Assembly: GCA_045587285.1 (NCBI GenBank)
Contig: JAZNBZ010000282.1
Coordinates: 1 to 35,292 of the forward strand
Length of the DNA stretch: 35,292 bases
Reading direction: 5' to 3'
DNA from: Flemingiibacterium sp045587285
GTDB taxonomy: Bacteria > Bacillota > Clostridia > Oscillospirales > CAG-272
The notes beneath the pieces were generated by a model that was given only the letters and a program-made list of their open reading frames with translations, searched no databases and was not told the origin of the DNA. A program made the translations under genes and the position numbers. Below, piece after piece: positions 7,916 through 17,491 of the stretch; positions within the stretch are counted from its first letter, which is position 1; each line of letters starts with the position of its first letter.

Positions 7916-8266
7916 TTATTCTTTTTCGTCGGTTTGATATTCGTCGAGCAGCCTTTCGACGACGCTGACGAAATTATCGCTTGAGCCGTAATCGAAATTA
8001 AGAAGATTGCCGTTGCCGCCGCCTGCGCCGATAACGCTGACGAACGCCTCGCCGTCGCGGCCGATGACCTGCAAGGTCAGAGAGGTGCGACTGGAATTTC
8101 TCATATAATACTTGTCGTAAACGTACAGCCAAACGCGAGTGTCGCCGAGCCTCTGAACGGAAATATCGACGAGCTCCACCGACAGGCCGCTGTTTTGTAT
8201 TCCGCTGTCAAGATAGTTTACAAGATGCGCGGCGTGTGCCGCGAGCTGTCTTTCGTGCTTTGCCAT
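7916..8266 (-). CDS. Small cytosolic protein, DUF6054-like
   Basis: 116 residues, no signal peptide or membrane span. The pattern of a short N-terminal helix, 'SGIQNSGLSVEL' strand, 'LGDTRVWLYVYDKYYMRNSSRTSLTLQ'-type strands and a glycine-rich loop (GAGGGNGN) resembles from memory the DUF6054 family of Firmicutes, function unknown. It is the second gene of a pair with the large unknown protein upstream (40-base gap) and may share its role. The family assignment is from recall and was not searched. Confidence 0.6.
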   Translation of the reverse strand: MAKHERQLAAHAAHLVNYLDSGIQNSGLSVELVDISVQRLGDTRVWLYVYDKYYMRNSSRTSLTLQVIGRDGEAFVSVIGAGGGNGNLLNFDYGSSDNFVSVVERLLDEYQTDEKE

Positions 8267-8306
8267 ATTTCAGACCTCTGTAATACTTATTCTCTTTGGT
8301 GCGTTC

Positions 8307-10121
8307 TTATTCCGATTGGTTTTCGTCCTTGCCGTCGTGAAAATACATTTCCTTGAATGAGTCCGCAAGGCGCTTTATGTCGGAAAGCTTGTCTATAGTC
8401 GCGTCGGCGCCTGCGTAGGCGATATTATTTTCGGTGAGAAACCTTTTGCCCGTGGGAAAGCTCGAGCCAAACGCGTGACACGGCGGTGTGTAAAGATTCA
8501 TACAGAACGTGCCGCCGGGCGCGTGCGGATCGGGCGACTCCTCGCGTATGTATTCGTCGTACCAATCCTCGAGGCTCAGACAGCCGCGAATGATATCGCA
8601 AAACGCTTCCACGTCGGAATATTGCTCGGCGCTCATAGCGAAGCGGTAAACTTCATCTTTAATATATATCTCCGCCTCCGCGCGGTAACGACCGTCAACG
8701 AGTCCGCCGTCAACGTATCTCGCAACGGAGCTTCCGCCAATGTCGAAGGCTTCGACGTGCTCGCCGCACGCGAAATTTTTACCGAGCGGTGAATCCGAGC
8801 CGTCGCCCTCGTAGCCGTAGCTTACCTCTGCCTCAATGCGCGGACCGCCCGTGAAGCTTTTGTAAAAGTACACGCGGTCACGGTGCTCGCTCTTACAGCT
8901 TTGCTGAATGTATCCCGGCAGCTTAAAGCGGCGCAGATAGTGTCCGAAGCCGTAGCTTACCTCGTTTTGCATATATCCCGGCTCGAAATGCAGTCCGTAA
9001 TCCTGCGTTTTTGAAACGTCGAGCGGTTCTCTGCCAATTCGCCTGCACAGCGAGAAATAAACGCTTTTCGGGAACGGCGTGTACGCATCGACGCGAAGCG
9101 CCGTTTCAAAATCCTCAATGCAGGCCGCCACGGCCTGCTCGCCGTCCTTCGTAAGCTCGGTTTCGGGATTTATGAACGGCGTGCTCCAAAGCGCGGTGAA
9201 TACTTCTCTGATATAAAACTCACCGCCGTCGCTCGGCGTGTTGCGCGAGAGAAAGCGCTTGTCGCATACGGCAGAAAAGCCAAAACGGCGTATCTCCTCA
9301 AGCAGTCTGTCTATTTCATATCGTCCGAACGGAGTTATGATAGTTCCCTTCATCGGCATAGGCTCGAACGCGTCCGTGCCCCAGCCGACGTACGCCTGAA
9401 GCCCGTCACGGTCGTCGCATATCGCAAAGGCGAGTTGCTGACGAAGCGGTGCGTAAAACGCGCGGCGCAGAGCGTCAAAGTCGCGGTCAACCGAGTAAGT
9501 AACGGCAGGGCTTTCAACAAAGCTTACGGAAACGTTCAGATGCTTTGCGAGCGTTTCGGCTATCTCAACGGTCTCGGCGTAGACTCCCGCACCCGAAAAG
9601 GTGCATTCGATTTCCGCCGTAAAGCTTTCAGCCCCGACCTTGTAGAAAATATCAAGATAAGAGCTTGCCGCCAAAAATACGGTGTACCCGTCTGCCTCTA
9701 TCGTGGTTTCGTATTCGTTTTCGATAAAGAAACGCAGTATCGCCGAGCGTATGTCCTTCTCGCGAACGCCGTCGAAGGTGATAAAAAGCCGTATCGGCAG
9801 CGCTTCGTCCTCGGGCGGCGGCACTATATCAATGCCGTCGGTGTCGTTGTCGGGTGAGCCGTCAAAGAGCGGCTCGCCGTCGGGCGACAGCAGATCCGCA
9901 CCGAGGTATATCGCAAGCGAGCGAAGAAACCACTCGGTCTGCGAATCGGTGGCATTACCCGAGCTGACGGTAAGCAGCACCTTTTCGGGCGTGCCCGGTA
10001 CGGGCAAATAGAGGCACGAGCCGCTATACTGCAGCATCTTTATTACCGCGTCCACCGCGTGCGCGCAGGTTGAAATATCGAGCGCGCCGCGAGGACGTGA
10101 TAAAATAACGTAATCGGACAT
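8307..10121 (-). CDS. Protein of unknown function, 604 residues
   Basis: I do not recognise this protein. It is acidic, has no signal peptide or membrane helix, and alternates predicted strands and helices. Four parts can be guessed: an N-terminal alpha/beta unit (1-80), an Asp/Pro-rich linker (about 84-112), a large middle region, and near the C-terminus (about 455-525) a compact beta unit of the type 'V-Ar-Y-V-D-G...Y-R-A-E-A-E-I-Y...F' that resembles small domains of clostridial surface proteins. The gene starts four bases after the M20 peptidase and precedes the DUF6054-like gene, so all three are probably co-transcribed. The frame is uninterrupted and codon use is like its neighbours. 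Confidence 0.85.
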   Translation of the reverse strand: MSDYVILSRPRGALDISTCAHAVDAVIKMLQYSGSCLYLPVPGTPEKVLLTVSSGNATDSQTEWFLRSLAIYLGADLLSPDGEPLFDGSPDNDTDGIDIVPPPEDEALPIRLFITFDGVREKDIRSAILRFFIENEYETTIEADGYTVFLAASSYLDIFYKVGAESFTAEIECTFSGAGVYAETVEIAETLAKHLNVSVSFVESPAVTYSVDRDFDALRRAFYAPLRQQLAFAICDDRDGLQAYVGWGTDAFEPMPMKGTIITPFGRYEIDRLLEEIRRFGFSAVCDKRFLSRNTPSDGGEFYIREVFTALWSTPFINPETELTKDGEQAVAACIEDFETALRVDAYTPFPKSVYFSLCRRIGREPLDVSKTQDYGLHFEPGYMQNEVSYGFGHYLRRFKLPGYIQQSCKSEHRDRVYFYKSFTGGPRIEAEVSYGYEGDGSDSPLGKNFACGEHVEAFDIGGSSVARYVDGGLVDGRYRAEAEIYIKDEVYRFAMSAEQYSDVEAFCDIIRGCLSLEDWYDEYIREESPDPHAPGGTFCMNLYTPPCHAFGSSFPTGKRFLTENNIAYAGADATIDKLSDIKRLADSFKEMYFHDGKDENQSE

Positions 10122-10125
10122 TTAC

Positions 10126-11388
10126 TTATCCAAGCGTACGGAGAATGTACGCGGCTACGGTCTTGGTGTAGGCGACGAGCTTGTCGCACTCGATAAATTC
10201 GTTCGGCTGATGTGCACCGCCCACCTTGCTGAATTCTCTGCCGCAGCCGAAAGCGAATGCGCGCGAGCTGCCGTGCTTCGAAATAACGGAAAGGTCGGAA
10301 AGGCACGAGCCGCAAACGAGGGGCTCCTTGCCGGTCGCCTCGCGCGATGCCGCGAGCATATCGAGAATATCCGCGCTGTCGGGCTCGCAGTGAACGTAGT
10401 GGAAGAAGCGTGTACGCGCTTCAAAGCCGTCGCCGATGATGCCGAGAGGCGCGAGGCGCTCTGCGAGAATTTTTTCGATGCGTGCAAGCTCTGCGTATAT
10501 CTCGTCCTTTGACTTGTCGGTGTAGAATACGAAGTAAACGTCACCCACGCCGAGGTCGTGACCGTGGTCGCCTGCGTGAATGTGCATATAGCGAAGCGCA
10601 GTCGAGGGGATGTTCGTGCCCTTGTAGTAGGGGTTAGCCTCGAGCTCTGCACGGCGCTTGTCGGCGAATTCCTTCTCGATGACCTCAAGCACTATCGGAA
10701 GCGCGTCTGCCGTTCTCTTTGCACTTGAAACGGGCTCTGCGGTGTGGTAAACGTACGCCATTTCGCCGCCGCCCGAGCCGCAGTGCCAGATCTGATCCTC
10801 TCTGCCGTCCATACTTACTATTCTGGGGCAAGGATACTTCATTACGGACGCCATTGCGCCGTGGCTTCCGCCGTACTCCTCGTCAACGTAGCCTGCGAAC
10901 AGCATATTAGCCTTGGGCACGAAGCCCTCCTCGCGAAGAAGCTTGAATATAAACAAAATGGTAGCAAGCGCGTACTTGTCGTCGCCGACGCCGCGTCCGA
11001 TTATCTTACCGTCGATAACCTCGCCGAGAAGCGGATCGGTGTCCCAATTCGCAACGTCGCCGATAAGCACCGTGTCAGTGTGCGCCATAAGCATAAGGTC
11101 GTCGCGGTCCTCGGCACCCTTGTAGCGTGCAACGACGTTGTAGCGGTCCTCGAGCTTGTGGTCGGGTATGTAGTCGGGATGCTGCTCGAAGCCCTCGATG
11201 GAGAGCGGCGAGAATACGTCCGTTTCGAGCGAAAGCTCCTTGCATATCTTTTCAAGGAGCGGGACGATGTTTTTCTCGTTTCCGCCGTTGCCCTGATTTT
11301 CGGTGTTTACCTTTACAAGCGAGCCGAGGAGCTCGAAAAGCTCGTCGCGTCTTGCGTCGATAAGTTCAAAAATGCGTTTGGTTTCCAT
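10126..11388 (-). CDS. M20-family metallopeptidase / deacylase
   Basis: 420 residues of the ArgE/DapE/CPG2 (M20) family, two-zinc amidohydrolases acting on small peptides or N-acyl amino acids. Visible ligands and catalytic residues: H103 and D105 in 'MAHTDT', the bridging Asp at 136 in 'GVGDDK', the catalytic pair in 'DEEYGG' (169-171), and a late 'HQPNEF' motif, in which a His normally binds metal. The dimerisation (lid) domain lies in the middle. Substrate is unknown; dipeptidase- or acetylornithine-deacetylase-like annotation would be a guess. It lies 35 bases after the purine nucleoside phosphorylase gene. Confidence 0.88.
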   Translation of the reverse strand: METKRIFELIDARRDELFELLGSLVKVNTENQGNGGNEKNIVPLLEKICKELSLETDVFSPLSIEGFEQHPDYIPDHKLEDRYNVVARYKGAEDRDDLMLMAHTDTVLIGDVANWDTDPLLGEVIDGKIIGRGVGDDKYALATILFIFKLLREEGFVPKANMLFAGYVDEEYGGSHGAMASVMKYPCPRIVSMDGREDQIWHCGSGGGEMAYVYHTAEPVSSAKRTADALPIVLEVIEKEFADKRRAELEANPYYKGTNIPSTALRYMHIHAGDHGHDLGVGDVYFVFYTDKSKDEIYAELARIEKILAERLAPLGIIGDGFEARTRFFHYVHCEPDSADILDMLAASREATGKEPLVCGSCLSDLSVISKHGSSRAFAFGCGREFSKVGGAHQPNEFIECDKLVAYTKTVAAYILRTLG

Positions 11389-11423
11389 AATATTTTCTCC
11401 TTTTAGGTTTATTTTTTATAAAT

Positions 11424-12275
11424 TTATATTTCACATATTACGTCTTTTAAAAGAGTCTTGAAGCGCTCTGAAATGGTCGCCGCCGTGTCGAGGACCTCCT
11501 CCTCAGTAAGCGCCGCCCCCGTGATGCCTGCCGCCATATTGGATACGCAGGATATGCAAAGCACCTTGATGCCGACCTGCGCGGCAAATATTACCTCCGC
11601 AACGGTTGACATACCGACTAAATTTGCGCCAAGCGCCCTCAGCATACGAATCTCCGCAGGCGTTTCGTACTGCGGTCCTGCCATATACGCGTAAACGCCC
11701 TCCTTGAGCGTATATCCGCGCTTTACGGCGCACTTTTTTGCGAGCTGTCGGAACGACTCGTCGTAAACCGACTGCATATCGAAAAATCTTTCGCCGAATT
11801 CGGGGATATTAGCGCCGCGCATCGGCGAATCGGGCGCGAGCTTAATATGGTCGGTCACGAGGACGAGGTCACCCGGCTCGATAACTCGCTCGTCGCTGTA
11901 GCCGATGCCGCCCGCCGCGTTTGTGATTATCATTTTTTCAACGCCGAGAAGCTTAAAAACGCCTATCGGGTACGCCGTCTGCCACATCTCCCAGCCCTCG
12001 TAGTAATGGAAGCGTCCATTCATCGCGAGAACGGTCTTTTCGGTGCCGTCCTCATACTTTATCTTGCCAAATACGAGCACGCCCTTCTGATAGGAAACGG
12101 TGGACGTCGGGAAATGCGGTATGTCGCGGTACGGAACGGTAATGGAATCCGTAAGCCGCTCGGCAAACTCGCCGAGTCCCGAGCCGAGAATTATCGCAAT
12201 ATCGGGCGTCGCGCCTATCCTTTCGGCGATGTACGCCGCAGATTCTTTATAATCGTTATATGAAGCCTTCTGCAT
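11424..12275 (-). CDS. punA: Purine nucleoside phosphorylase (trimeric PNP/MTAP class)
   Basis: 283 residues. Cleaves purine (deoxy)nucleosides with phosphate to base and (deoxy)ribose-1-phosphate. The phosphate-binding GSGLGEFAE is at 31-39. Also present are the 'RFHYYEGW' segment, 'NAAGGI' (base-site Asn) and the 'GMSTVAEVI' segment, all signatures of the class II trimeric enzymes. Length is normal. With the uridine-kinase-like gene upstream and the adenosine-type deaminase downstream it forms a nucleoside-salvage group. Confidence 0.93.
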   Translation of the reverse strand: MQKASYNDYKESAAYIAERIGATPDIAIILGSGLGEFAERLTDSITVPYRDIPHFPTSTVSYQKGVLVFGKIKYEDGTEKTVLAMNGRFHYYEGWEMWQTAYPIGVFKLLGVEKMIITNAAGGIGYSDERVIEPGDLVLVTDHIKLAPDSPMRGANIPEFGERFFDMQSVYDESFRQLAKKCAVKRGYTLKEGVYAYMAGPQYETPAEIRMLRALGANLVGMSTVAEVIFAAQVGIKVLCISCVSNMAAGITGAALTEEEVLDTAATISERFKTLLKDVICEI

Positions 12276-12298
12276 TTTTACTCTCCTTGTCTTACCGT

Positions 12299-13201
12299 TT
12301 AACCAATAAATTCGCGAAGCACGGACGTTTTCGGCACGAGCTCGGGCGAAACCGTGTCAACTCCGTCGAGCTTACGAAGCAGATCGAGCGCCTTCGCGTA
12401 GTACGGGTTGTCGCTCGGCACGAGCTTCAGTATGCCGTCAAGCTCGTTTTTTAATAGATATATCTCGTACTGCATAAACGAGTTGATTTTGATATCCGCC
12501 GTGTCAGCGTACGGCAGGATAGACTTATCCTCGTTCTGGGCGACGCCGCGCCAAAGGTAAAACGTAAACTCGGGCGAAGCACCGCGGAACTTGTAGTCGC
12601 GCACGAGTCGGCGAAGCAGTCGCAGCTCGCGGCGCATAAAGTACCACTCGCCGATCTGCACGTCCTCCTCGACGCAAATATAGATCGACTTATATTTCCC
12701 GCCGAACAGCGCCGTTATCTCGGGGTATATCGCCTGTATGCCCTCGAAGATGAATACGCTGTGGTCGTTGGGATCGACGTGCTCGAAATGCGTGGCACGC
12801 CGAGCAACGAAATCGTACACCGGCAGATCGGTCGGCTTGCCTTTGATTATTGAGGCTGCGCACCGTTTGAGAAGCTCCAAATCGAGCGCGTCCACGCTGT
12901 CGTAGTCGATCTGCTTGCCCGAGCGCATATGCTCGAAATCCTCGTCCGTTCGAGGCAAGAAGAAATTGTCGATAGAAACGAGATGCACCTCGATGCCGTT
13001 TTTCGTAAGCTCGCTCGTTAATTTGTTTGCGGTTGTAGTCTTACCCGAGCAGGTAGGACCTGAAAGGGCGATTATCTTGACTCCGTCGGCTATCACTTCT
13101 CTGCACACCTCGTCAAGACGCGCCTCGAATTTTGCCTCGCTCGATTTTATAAGCTCAAGCTTGGCGCTTTCAGATAAAAGCTTTGGGTTTAGGGTTATCA
13201 T
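12299..13201 (-). CDS. Uridine-kinase / phosphoribulokinase-family P-loop kinase
   Basis: 300 residues. The Walker A motif GPTCSGKTT is at 48-56; 'VSIDNFF' (the acceptor-binding Asp region) and 'FIFEGIQAIYP' (Walker B and Glu-Gly-Ile) follow in the order seen in Udk. It is longer than canonical uridine kinase (about 210), with extra N- and C-terminal segments, and belongs to a Firmicute subgroup annotated as uridine kinase. It probably phosphorylates uridine or cytidine, but another acceptor is possible. It is 23 bases upstream of the phosphorylase gene. Confidence 0.83.
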   Translation of the reverse strand: MITLNPKLLSESAKLELIKSSEAKFEARLDEVCREVIADGVKIIALSGPTCSGKTTTANKLTSELTKNGIEVHLVSIDNFFLPRTDEDFEHMRSGKQIDYDSVDALDLELLKRCAASIIKGKPTDLPVYDFVARRATHFEHVDPNDHSVFIFEGIQAIYPEITALFGGKYKSIYICVEEDVQIGEWYFMRRELRLLRRLVRDYKFRGASPEFTFYLWRGVAQNEDKSILPYADTADIKINSFMQYEIYLLKNELDGILKLVPSDNPYYAKALDLLRKLDGVDTVSPELVPKTSVLREFIG

Positions 13202-13227
13202 AGACGTTCCTTTCGGAGTATAAGGGG

Positions 13228-14766
13228 TTAAAACTTAAAAAATTCCTCGATTTTGCGTATTTTTTCTTCCATAGCCGCACCTGCGTCCGTCGCGAGGTAT
13301 TCATACGGATATTTTGGATCGAAAATGCGCTCGATATACTTCTTACCGTCATCGTCCACGCGCACGAGCTTGGTAGCCGCACCCGCACCGACTGCGAACA
13401 CGGAATGAAGCTCCTCCATCATAAGAACGTTGTAAAGCCCCTCGCAGCCCTTCTGCGAGTAGCCGACGTTCTCGAGGTTGCCGACGCTGTTCTTCTGGCG
13501 GTAGATGTAATAGGGGTTGTAGCCCGCGTTTTTGAGCGTTACCTGCGAATAGTCAATCGACTTCACGGTTTCGTCCGCCGAGCGGTTGTATATCTCGGTG
13601 TCAAGGCGGAGAATTTCCGCCGATTTCTTAACGCAGAAGGTGTGAACGGTAATATTCTCGGGCGAGAGCTTCAAAATACTGTTAAGCGAGCGCGAGAAGG
13701 TTGCAAACGTGTCGCCGGGAAGTCCTGCGATGAGGTCTGTGTTTATCTGCGGTATGCCAACCTCGCGCGCCGTCTTGTACGCCTTGCGGAAGTCCGCAAC
13801 GGTGTGACGGCGGCCGATGTTCTTGAGTATCGCGTCGTTCATCGTCTGCGGATTTATGCTGATACGGCTTACGCCAAACTCCTTGGCAACGAGCAGCTTT
13901 TCCTTTGTTATCGTGTCGGGACGGCCTGCCTCGAGCGTGAACTCGTTAAGGCGCTTTATCGGGATATTGTCGTCGATAGCACCGAGAAGCTCGGCAAGCT
14001 GTGCGTCCGAAAGCGTGGTCGGCGTGCCGCCGCCGACGTAAACGGTCAGCACCTTGAAGCCGCGAAGCTTCAAATATGCAAGAAGCGCACGCGTGTCGTC
14101 GCATATACGCTTCAGATAGTCGGGTATCTGCGCAAGCAAGCGCTTCGTGGAATACGACACGAACGAGCAATACGCGCATCTCGTCGGGCAGAACGGTATA
14201 GACACGTACACCGAGCAGGTGTACGGCGCTTTGCCGTCGCCTGCAAGGCGCGCGATCTTCTGCTCGTTACGCGCGATTTCAACCGCAAGCGCCGCCTTTT
14301 TGGGGCTGACGTGATACTCGCGTGCCAAAAGTCGTCTTGCCTGCTCCGAGGTGTAAACGCGAGCTCCGGTTTCGTCGCGCTTTGATATAAGCTCGCCGGC
14401 GAGCTTCGCAGGGCGAATACCCGTGAGTATTCCCCACGCGGGATAACAGCCGAAAAGCTTTACGCCCGCGTCGAGTGCGGCAAGTCCTGCCGCAACCTTA
14501 CCGGCTTTCACCTCGGGTGTGGCACCGTTTTCGTCAAAGCCGTGCAGCGTGCCGACCTTTACGCTTCGCGTTGCACTCTCGGTCTTGCCGTCGCTTGTGA
14601 AGGTACAGGTGACCTCCACCTCGCCCTCCGAGTTGTGGCGAGTGAACTCCGCCATATCCTCTGCGGTGTCGTCCTCTGCTTCTGAAAAGGTCGCGCCGGG
14701 GAAAAACAGCATACATACCGTCTGTAGATAGTATCTGTTAAGGTCGCCGTTTATTTTTAAAAACAT
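13228..14766 (-). CDS. hemZ: Radical SAM coproporphyrinogen dehydrogenase-like protein HemZ
   Basis: 512 residues. The radical-SAM cluster motif CxxxCxxC is at C193, C197 and C200 (PFCPTRCAYCSF), followed by 'GGGTPT' and the HemN-type barrel. The N-terminal extension of about 180 residues and the C-terminal 'GAGAATKL' part fit the HemZ subgroup of Firmicutes. HemN relatives oxidise coproporphyrinogen III without oxygen. HemZ members without a haem pathway are of uncertain function, and no haem genes are in view. In many Clostridia hemZ lies near relA and dtd, as here. Confidence 0.9.
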   Translation of the reverse strand: MFLKINGDLNRYYLQTVCMLFFPGATFSEAEDDTAEDMAEFTRHNSEGEVEVTCTFTSDGKTESATRSVKVGTLHGFDENGATPEVKAGKVAAGLAALDAGVKLFGCYPAWGILTGIRPAKLAGELISKRDETGARVYTSEQARRLLAREYHVSPKKAALAVEIARNEQKIARLAGDGKAPYTCSVYVSIPFCPTRCAYCSFVSYSTKRLLAQIPDYLKRICDDTRALLAYLKLRGFKVLTVYVGGGTPTTLSDAQLAELLGAIDDNIPIKRLNEFTLEAGRPDTITKEKLLVAKEFGVSRISINPQTMNDAILKNIGRRHTVADFRKAYKTAREVGIPQINTDLIAGLPGDTFATFSRSLNSILKLSPENITVHTFCVKKSAEILRLDTEIYNRSADETVKSIDYSQVTLKNAGYNPYYIYRQKNSVGNLENVGYSQKGCEGLYNVLMMEELHSVFAVGAGAATKLVRVDDDGKKYIERIFDPKYPYEYLATDAGAAMEEKIRKIEEFFKF

Positions 14767-14784
14767 AACTTTGCTCCCAACTTC

Positions 14785-15237
14785 TTATTTTTTGAGAATT
14801 GCGCTGTCCATATCAATGGTTACGGGGCCGTCTGCCGTGAGGGAAATCTTCATATCTGCGCCAAACACGCCGTTTTCGACGTGTATTCCGCGCTCACGCA
14901 GAGCACCCGAAAAATATTCGTAAAGCTCGTTGGCGCGCGCGGGTGCCTCTGCGGCGAAATAATCGGGGCGGTTGCCCTTTTTGTAGTCAGCCGAGAGGGT
15001 GAAATTCGACACGACGAGCGCACTTGCCTCCACGTCCTTAACGGATAGATTAAGCTTGCCGTTTTCGTCGTCGAAGATGCGAAGCTTGTATATTTTCTCC
15101 GCGAGCACGTCGGCGTCCGCCTCCGTATCGCCCTTCAGAACGCCGAGCAGTATAAACAGCCCGTGTCCGATACTCCCTGCCTGCTCGCCGTCCGCGATAA
15201 CGGACGCCGACAGACAGCGCTGTAATATAGCCTTCAT
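14785..15237 (-). CDS. dtd: D-aminoacyl-tRNA deacylase
   Basis: 150 residues, the full family length. Hydrolyses D-aminoacyl-tRNA (and Gly-tRNA-Ala), recycling tRNA. The catalytic SQFTL-type motif appears as VSNFTLSAD (residues about 75-84), with the usual Gln replaced by Asn. The C-terminal GPVT (cis Gly-Pro) motif is present. It sits between relA (15-base gap) and hemZ (18-base gap), the common clostridial order. Confidence 0.94.
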   Translation of the reverse strand: MKAILQRCLSASVIADGEQAGSIGHGLFILLGVLKGDTEADADVLAEKIYKLRIFDDENGKLNLSVKDVEASALVVSNFTLSADYKKGNRPDYFAAEAPARANELYEYFSGALRERGIHVENGVFGADMKISLTADGPVTIDMDSAILKK

Positions 15238-15252
15238 TTTCTTGCTCCTTTA

Positions 15253-17478
15253 TCACGCGAATCCGCGTACGACGTCTACGACGCCGTCGATGCTCTTGAT
15301 GCGCGATACGATAGAATTAACGTGGTCTGTATTTTTACACGAAATGCTGAGGTTCAAAATGGTCGAATCGTTCTGACACTTCTGCGAGCTTATCGAGATG
15401 ACCGACACGCGCATATCCGCGAGTGCCACCGAAACGTTTGCGAGCAGACCGATAGTGTCCTTGCAGTAGATCTGAATAAACGCCTCGAACGAGGATTTCT
15501 CCCATTCTGCGCCTGCCTCCCACCAAGCCGAAACGTATCTGTCGCGGTCCGCCTCGCGCTGCATACCTGCAAGCACGTTCGGGCAGTCGGATTTGTGGAT
15601 AGACACGCCGAAGCCCTTGGTGATAAAGCCGACGACGTTGTCGCCCGGAAGCGGATTACAGCACTTTGCAAACTTGACCGCACAGCCGTCCGCGCCGTCG
15701 ATAACGATACCGCCCTGCGAATGGTGATGATGCGGCTTTTCGACGGTTTTGAGCTGTGAAACGTCCGTGATTTTCTCCGCGGGCTCGGGTTGGACTACGA
15801 CTCTGTCAAACTCGTCGCGAAGCTTCGTGGTGAGCTTCGTCATAGGCAGACCGCCGTAGCCGACTGTGTTGTAAAGGTCGTCAGCCGACGTAATGCCGAT
15901 TCGCGCGGCAACGGCGGAAACGATCTCCTCGAGCTGTGTTTCCGTATACGCGCGGTTGTACTTTTTGAGCTCGCGCTCGACCTCGGTCTTGCCGACCTCG
16001 ATGTTTTCGGAGCGCATCTCCTTCTTAAACCACTGACGGATCTTACCGCGCGCCTCACCCGTTTTGACGATTTTGAGCCAATCGCGGCTCGGTCCGCGCG
16101 ACGCGCCCGAGGTGATGATCTCGACGATGTCGCCGTTCTTTGGCGAGGAGTCTATCGTTGCGATGGCGCCGTTTATTTTCGCGCCCACTATCTTGTTGCC
16201 TATCGCGGAATGGATAGCGTACGCGAAGTCGATGAGCGTTGCGCCCTGCGGCAGAACGATAACGTCGCCCTTGGGGGTAAACACGAACGTTTCGTCGTGG
16301 AACATATCGATTTTGAGCGAGCGAAGAAACTCGTCAGGATCGTGCATATCCGAGTCGGAGTCGAGAAGCTTTGCAACCCATTGAAGCTTCTGGTCGATAT
16401 CCTCTCTGCCCGTAGAGCCCGTTTTGTATTTCCAATGCGCACAGACGCCGTATTCCGCGATGTGGTGCATATCCCAGGTGCGTATCTGCACCTCGAACGG
16501 TATACCGTCGCGTCCGATAACGGTGGTGTGAAGCGAGCGGTACATATTCGGCTTGGGCGTGGATATATAGTCCTTGAAGCGGCCGGGGAGCGACTTATAC
16601 ATCTCGTGGATAATACCGAGCACCGTGTAGCACTCAAGCTCGGTGTCAACGATGATACGGATAGCGTAAAAGTCGTATATCTCGTCGAAGCTCTTATTCT
16701 GATTATACATCTTCTTGTATATCGAATACGTAGACTTAACGCGTCCTTCAAGGGTGAATTTTACATTGTATTCGCCAAGCTTTGCGGCAACGTTTTCCTT
16801 AGTGTTTTCGATAAAGTTTATGTTGTTGCCGTATTTCTTGTCAATATCGCGCTGAACCTCCTCAAAGCCTATCGGATCGAGATAGGAAAGCGCGTGACGC
16901 TCAAGCTCCTGCTTGATGCGCTGGATACCGAGTCGGTGTGCGAGCGGCGCGAACACGTGCATCGTTTCGAGCGCGGTAACGCGGCGCTTGGGCTCTGGCT
17001 TCGCGTCGAGGGTGCGCATATTGTGGAGTCGGTCGCAGAGCTTGATGAATATGACGCGAATGTCCTTGCTCATCGCAAGGAACATCTTGCGAAGGTTCTC
17101 AATCTCCGCCTCGTCCTTGTCTTCTATCTTTATGTCAACGAGCTTCGTAAGTCCGTCAACGAGCATCGCGACCTCCTCGCCGAATTCGTCGCGTATCTGC
17201 TCACAGCATACCTCGCAGTCCTCGACTGTGTCGTGAAGGAGCGCGGCGCATATCGAGTCGGTGTCAAGCTCGAGGCTCGCGACTATCTCCGCAACCGCAA
17301 TCGGGTGCGAGATGTACGGCTCACCGCTTTGGCGGAACTGTCCCTCGTGAAGCCTGTCGGCTACGACGAAGGCGCGTTTTACTTTTTCAATGTTGTATTT
17401 TTTGCCCGTACTGACGAGCTTTTCTATAAGCGCGCGTATCGGCTCAAAGTTATAGTCCTTGGGGTAATCGGTAGTCAT
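15253..17478 (-). CDS. relA: Bifunctional (p)ppGpp synthetase/hydrolase
   Basis: 741 residues with the full Rel architecture: HD hydrolase domain (H58; H82-D83), synthetase domain (about 230-350, 'GRVKSTYSIYKKM' and 'YRSLHTTV'), TGS domain (about 394-455), and C-terminal zinc-finger/ACT region (ACT from about 665). RFKD at 300-303, rather than the EFDD type, and an intact HD site indicate a bifunctional enzyme that both makes and degrades the alarmone. It lies 13 bases after recJ. A run of His (HHHH near 585) is a minor oddity in the linker before the C-terminal region. Confidence 0.97.
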   Translation of the reverse strand: MTTDYPKDYNFEPIRALIEKLVSTGKKYNIEKVKRAFVVADRLHEGQFRQSGEPYISHPIAVAEIVASLELDTDSICAALLHDTVEDCEVCCEQIRDEFGEEVAMLVDGLTKLVDIKIEDKDEAEIENLRKMFLAMSKDIRVIFIKLCDRLHNMRTLDAKPEPKRRVTALETMHVFAPLAHRLGIQRIKQELERHALSYLDPIGFEEVQRDIDKKYGNNINFIENTKENVAAKLGEYNVKFTLEGRVKSTYSIYKKMYNQNKSFDEIYDFYAIRIIVDTELECYTVLGIIHEMYKSLPGRFKDYISTPKPNMYRSLHTTVIGRDGIPFEVQIRTWDMHHIAEYGVCAHWKYKTGSTGREDIDQKLQWVAKLLDSDSDMHDPDEFLRSLKIDMFHDETFVFTPKGDVIVLPQGATLIDFAYAIHSAIGNKIVGAKINGAIATIDSSPKNGDIVEIITSGASRGPSRDWLKIVKTGEARGKIRQWFKKEMRSENIEVGKTEVERELKKYNRAYTETQLEEIVSAVAARIGITSADDLYNTVGYGGLPMTKLTTKLRDEFDRVVVQPEPAEKITDVSQLKTVEKPHHHHSQGGIVIDGADGCAVKFAKCCNPLPGDNVVGFITKGFGVSIHKSDCPNVLAGMQREADRDRYVSAWWEAGAEWEKSSFEAFIQIYCKDTIGLLANVSVALADMRVSVISISSQKCQNDSTILNLSISCKNTDHVNSIVSRIKSIDGVVDVVRGFA

Positions 17479-17491
17479 AATTTATCCTTCC

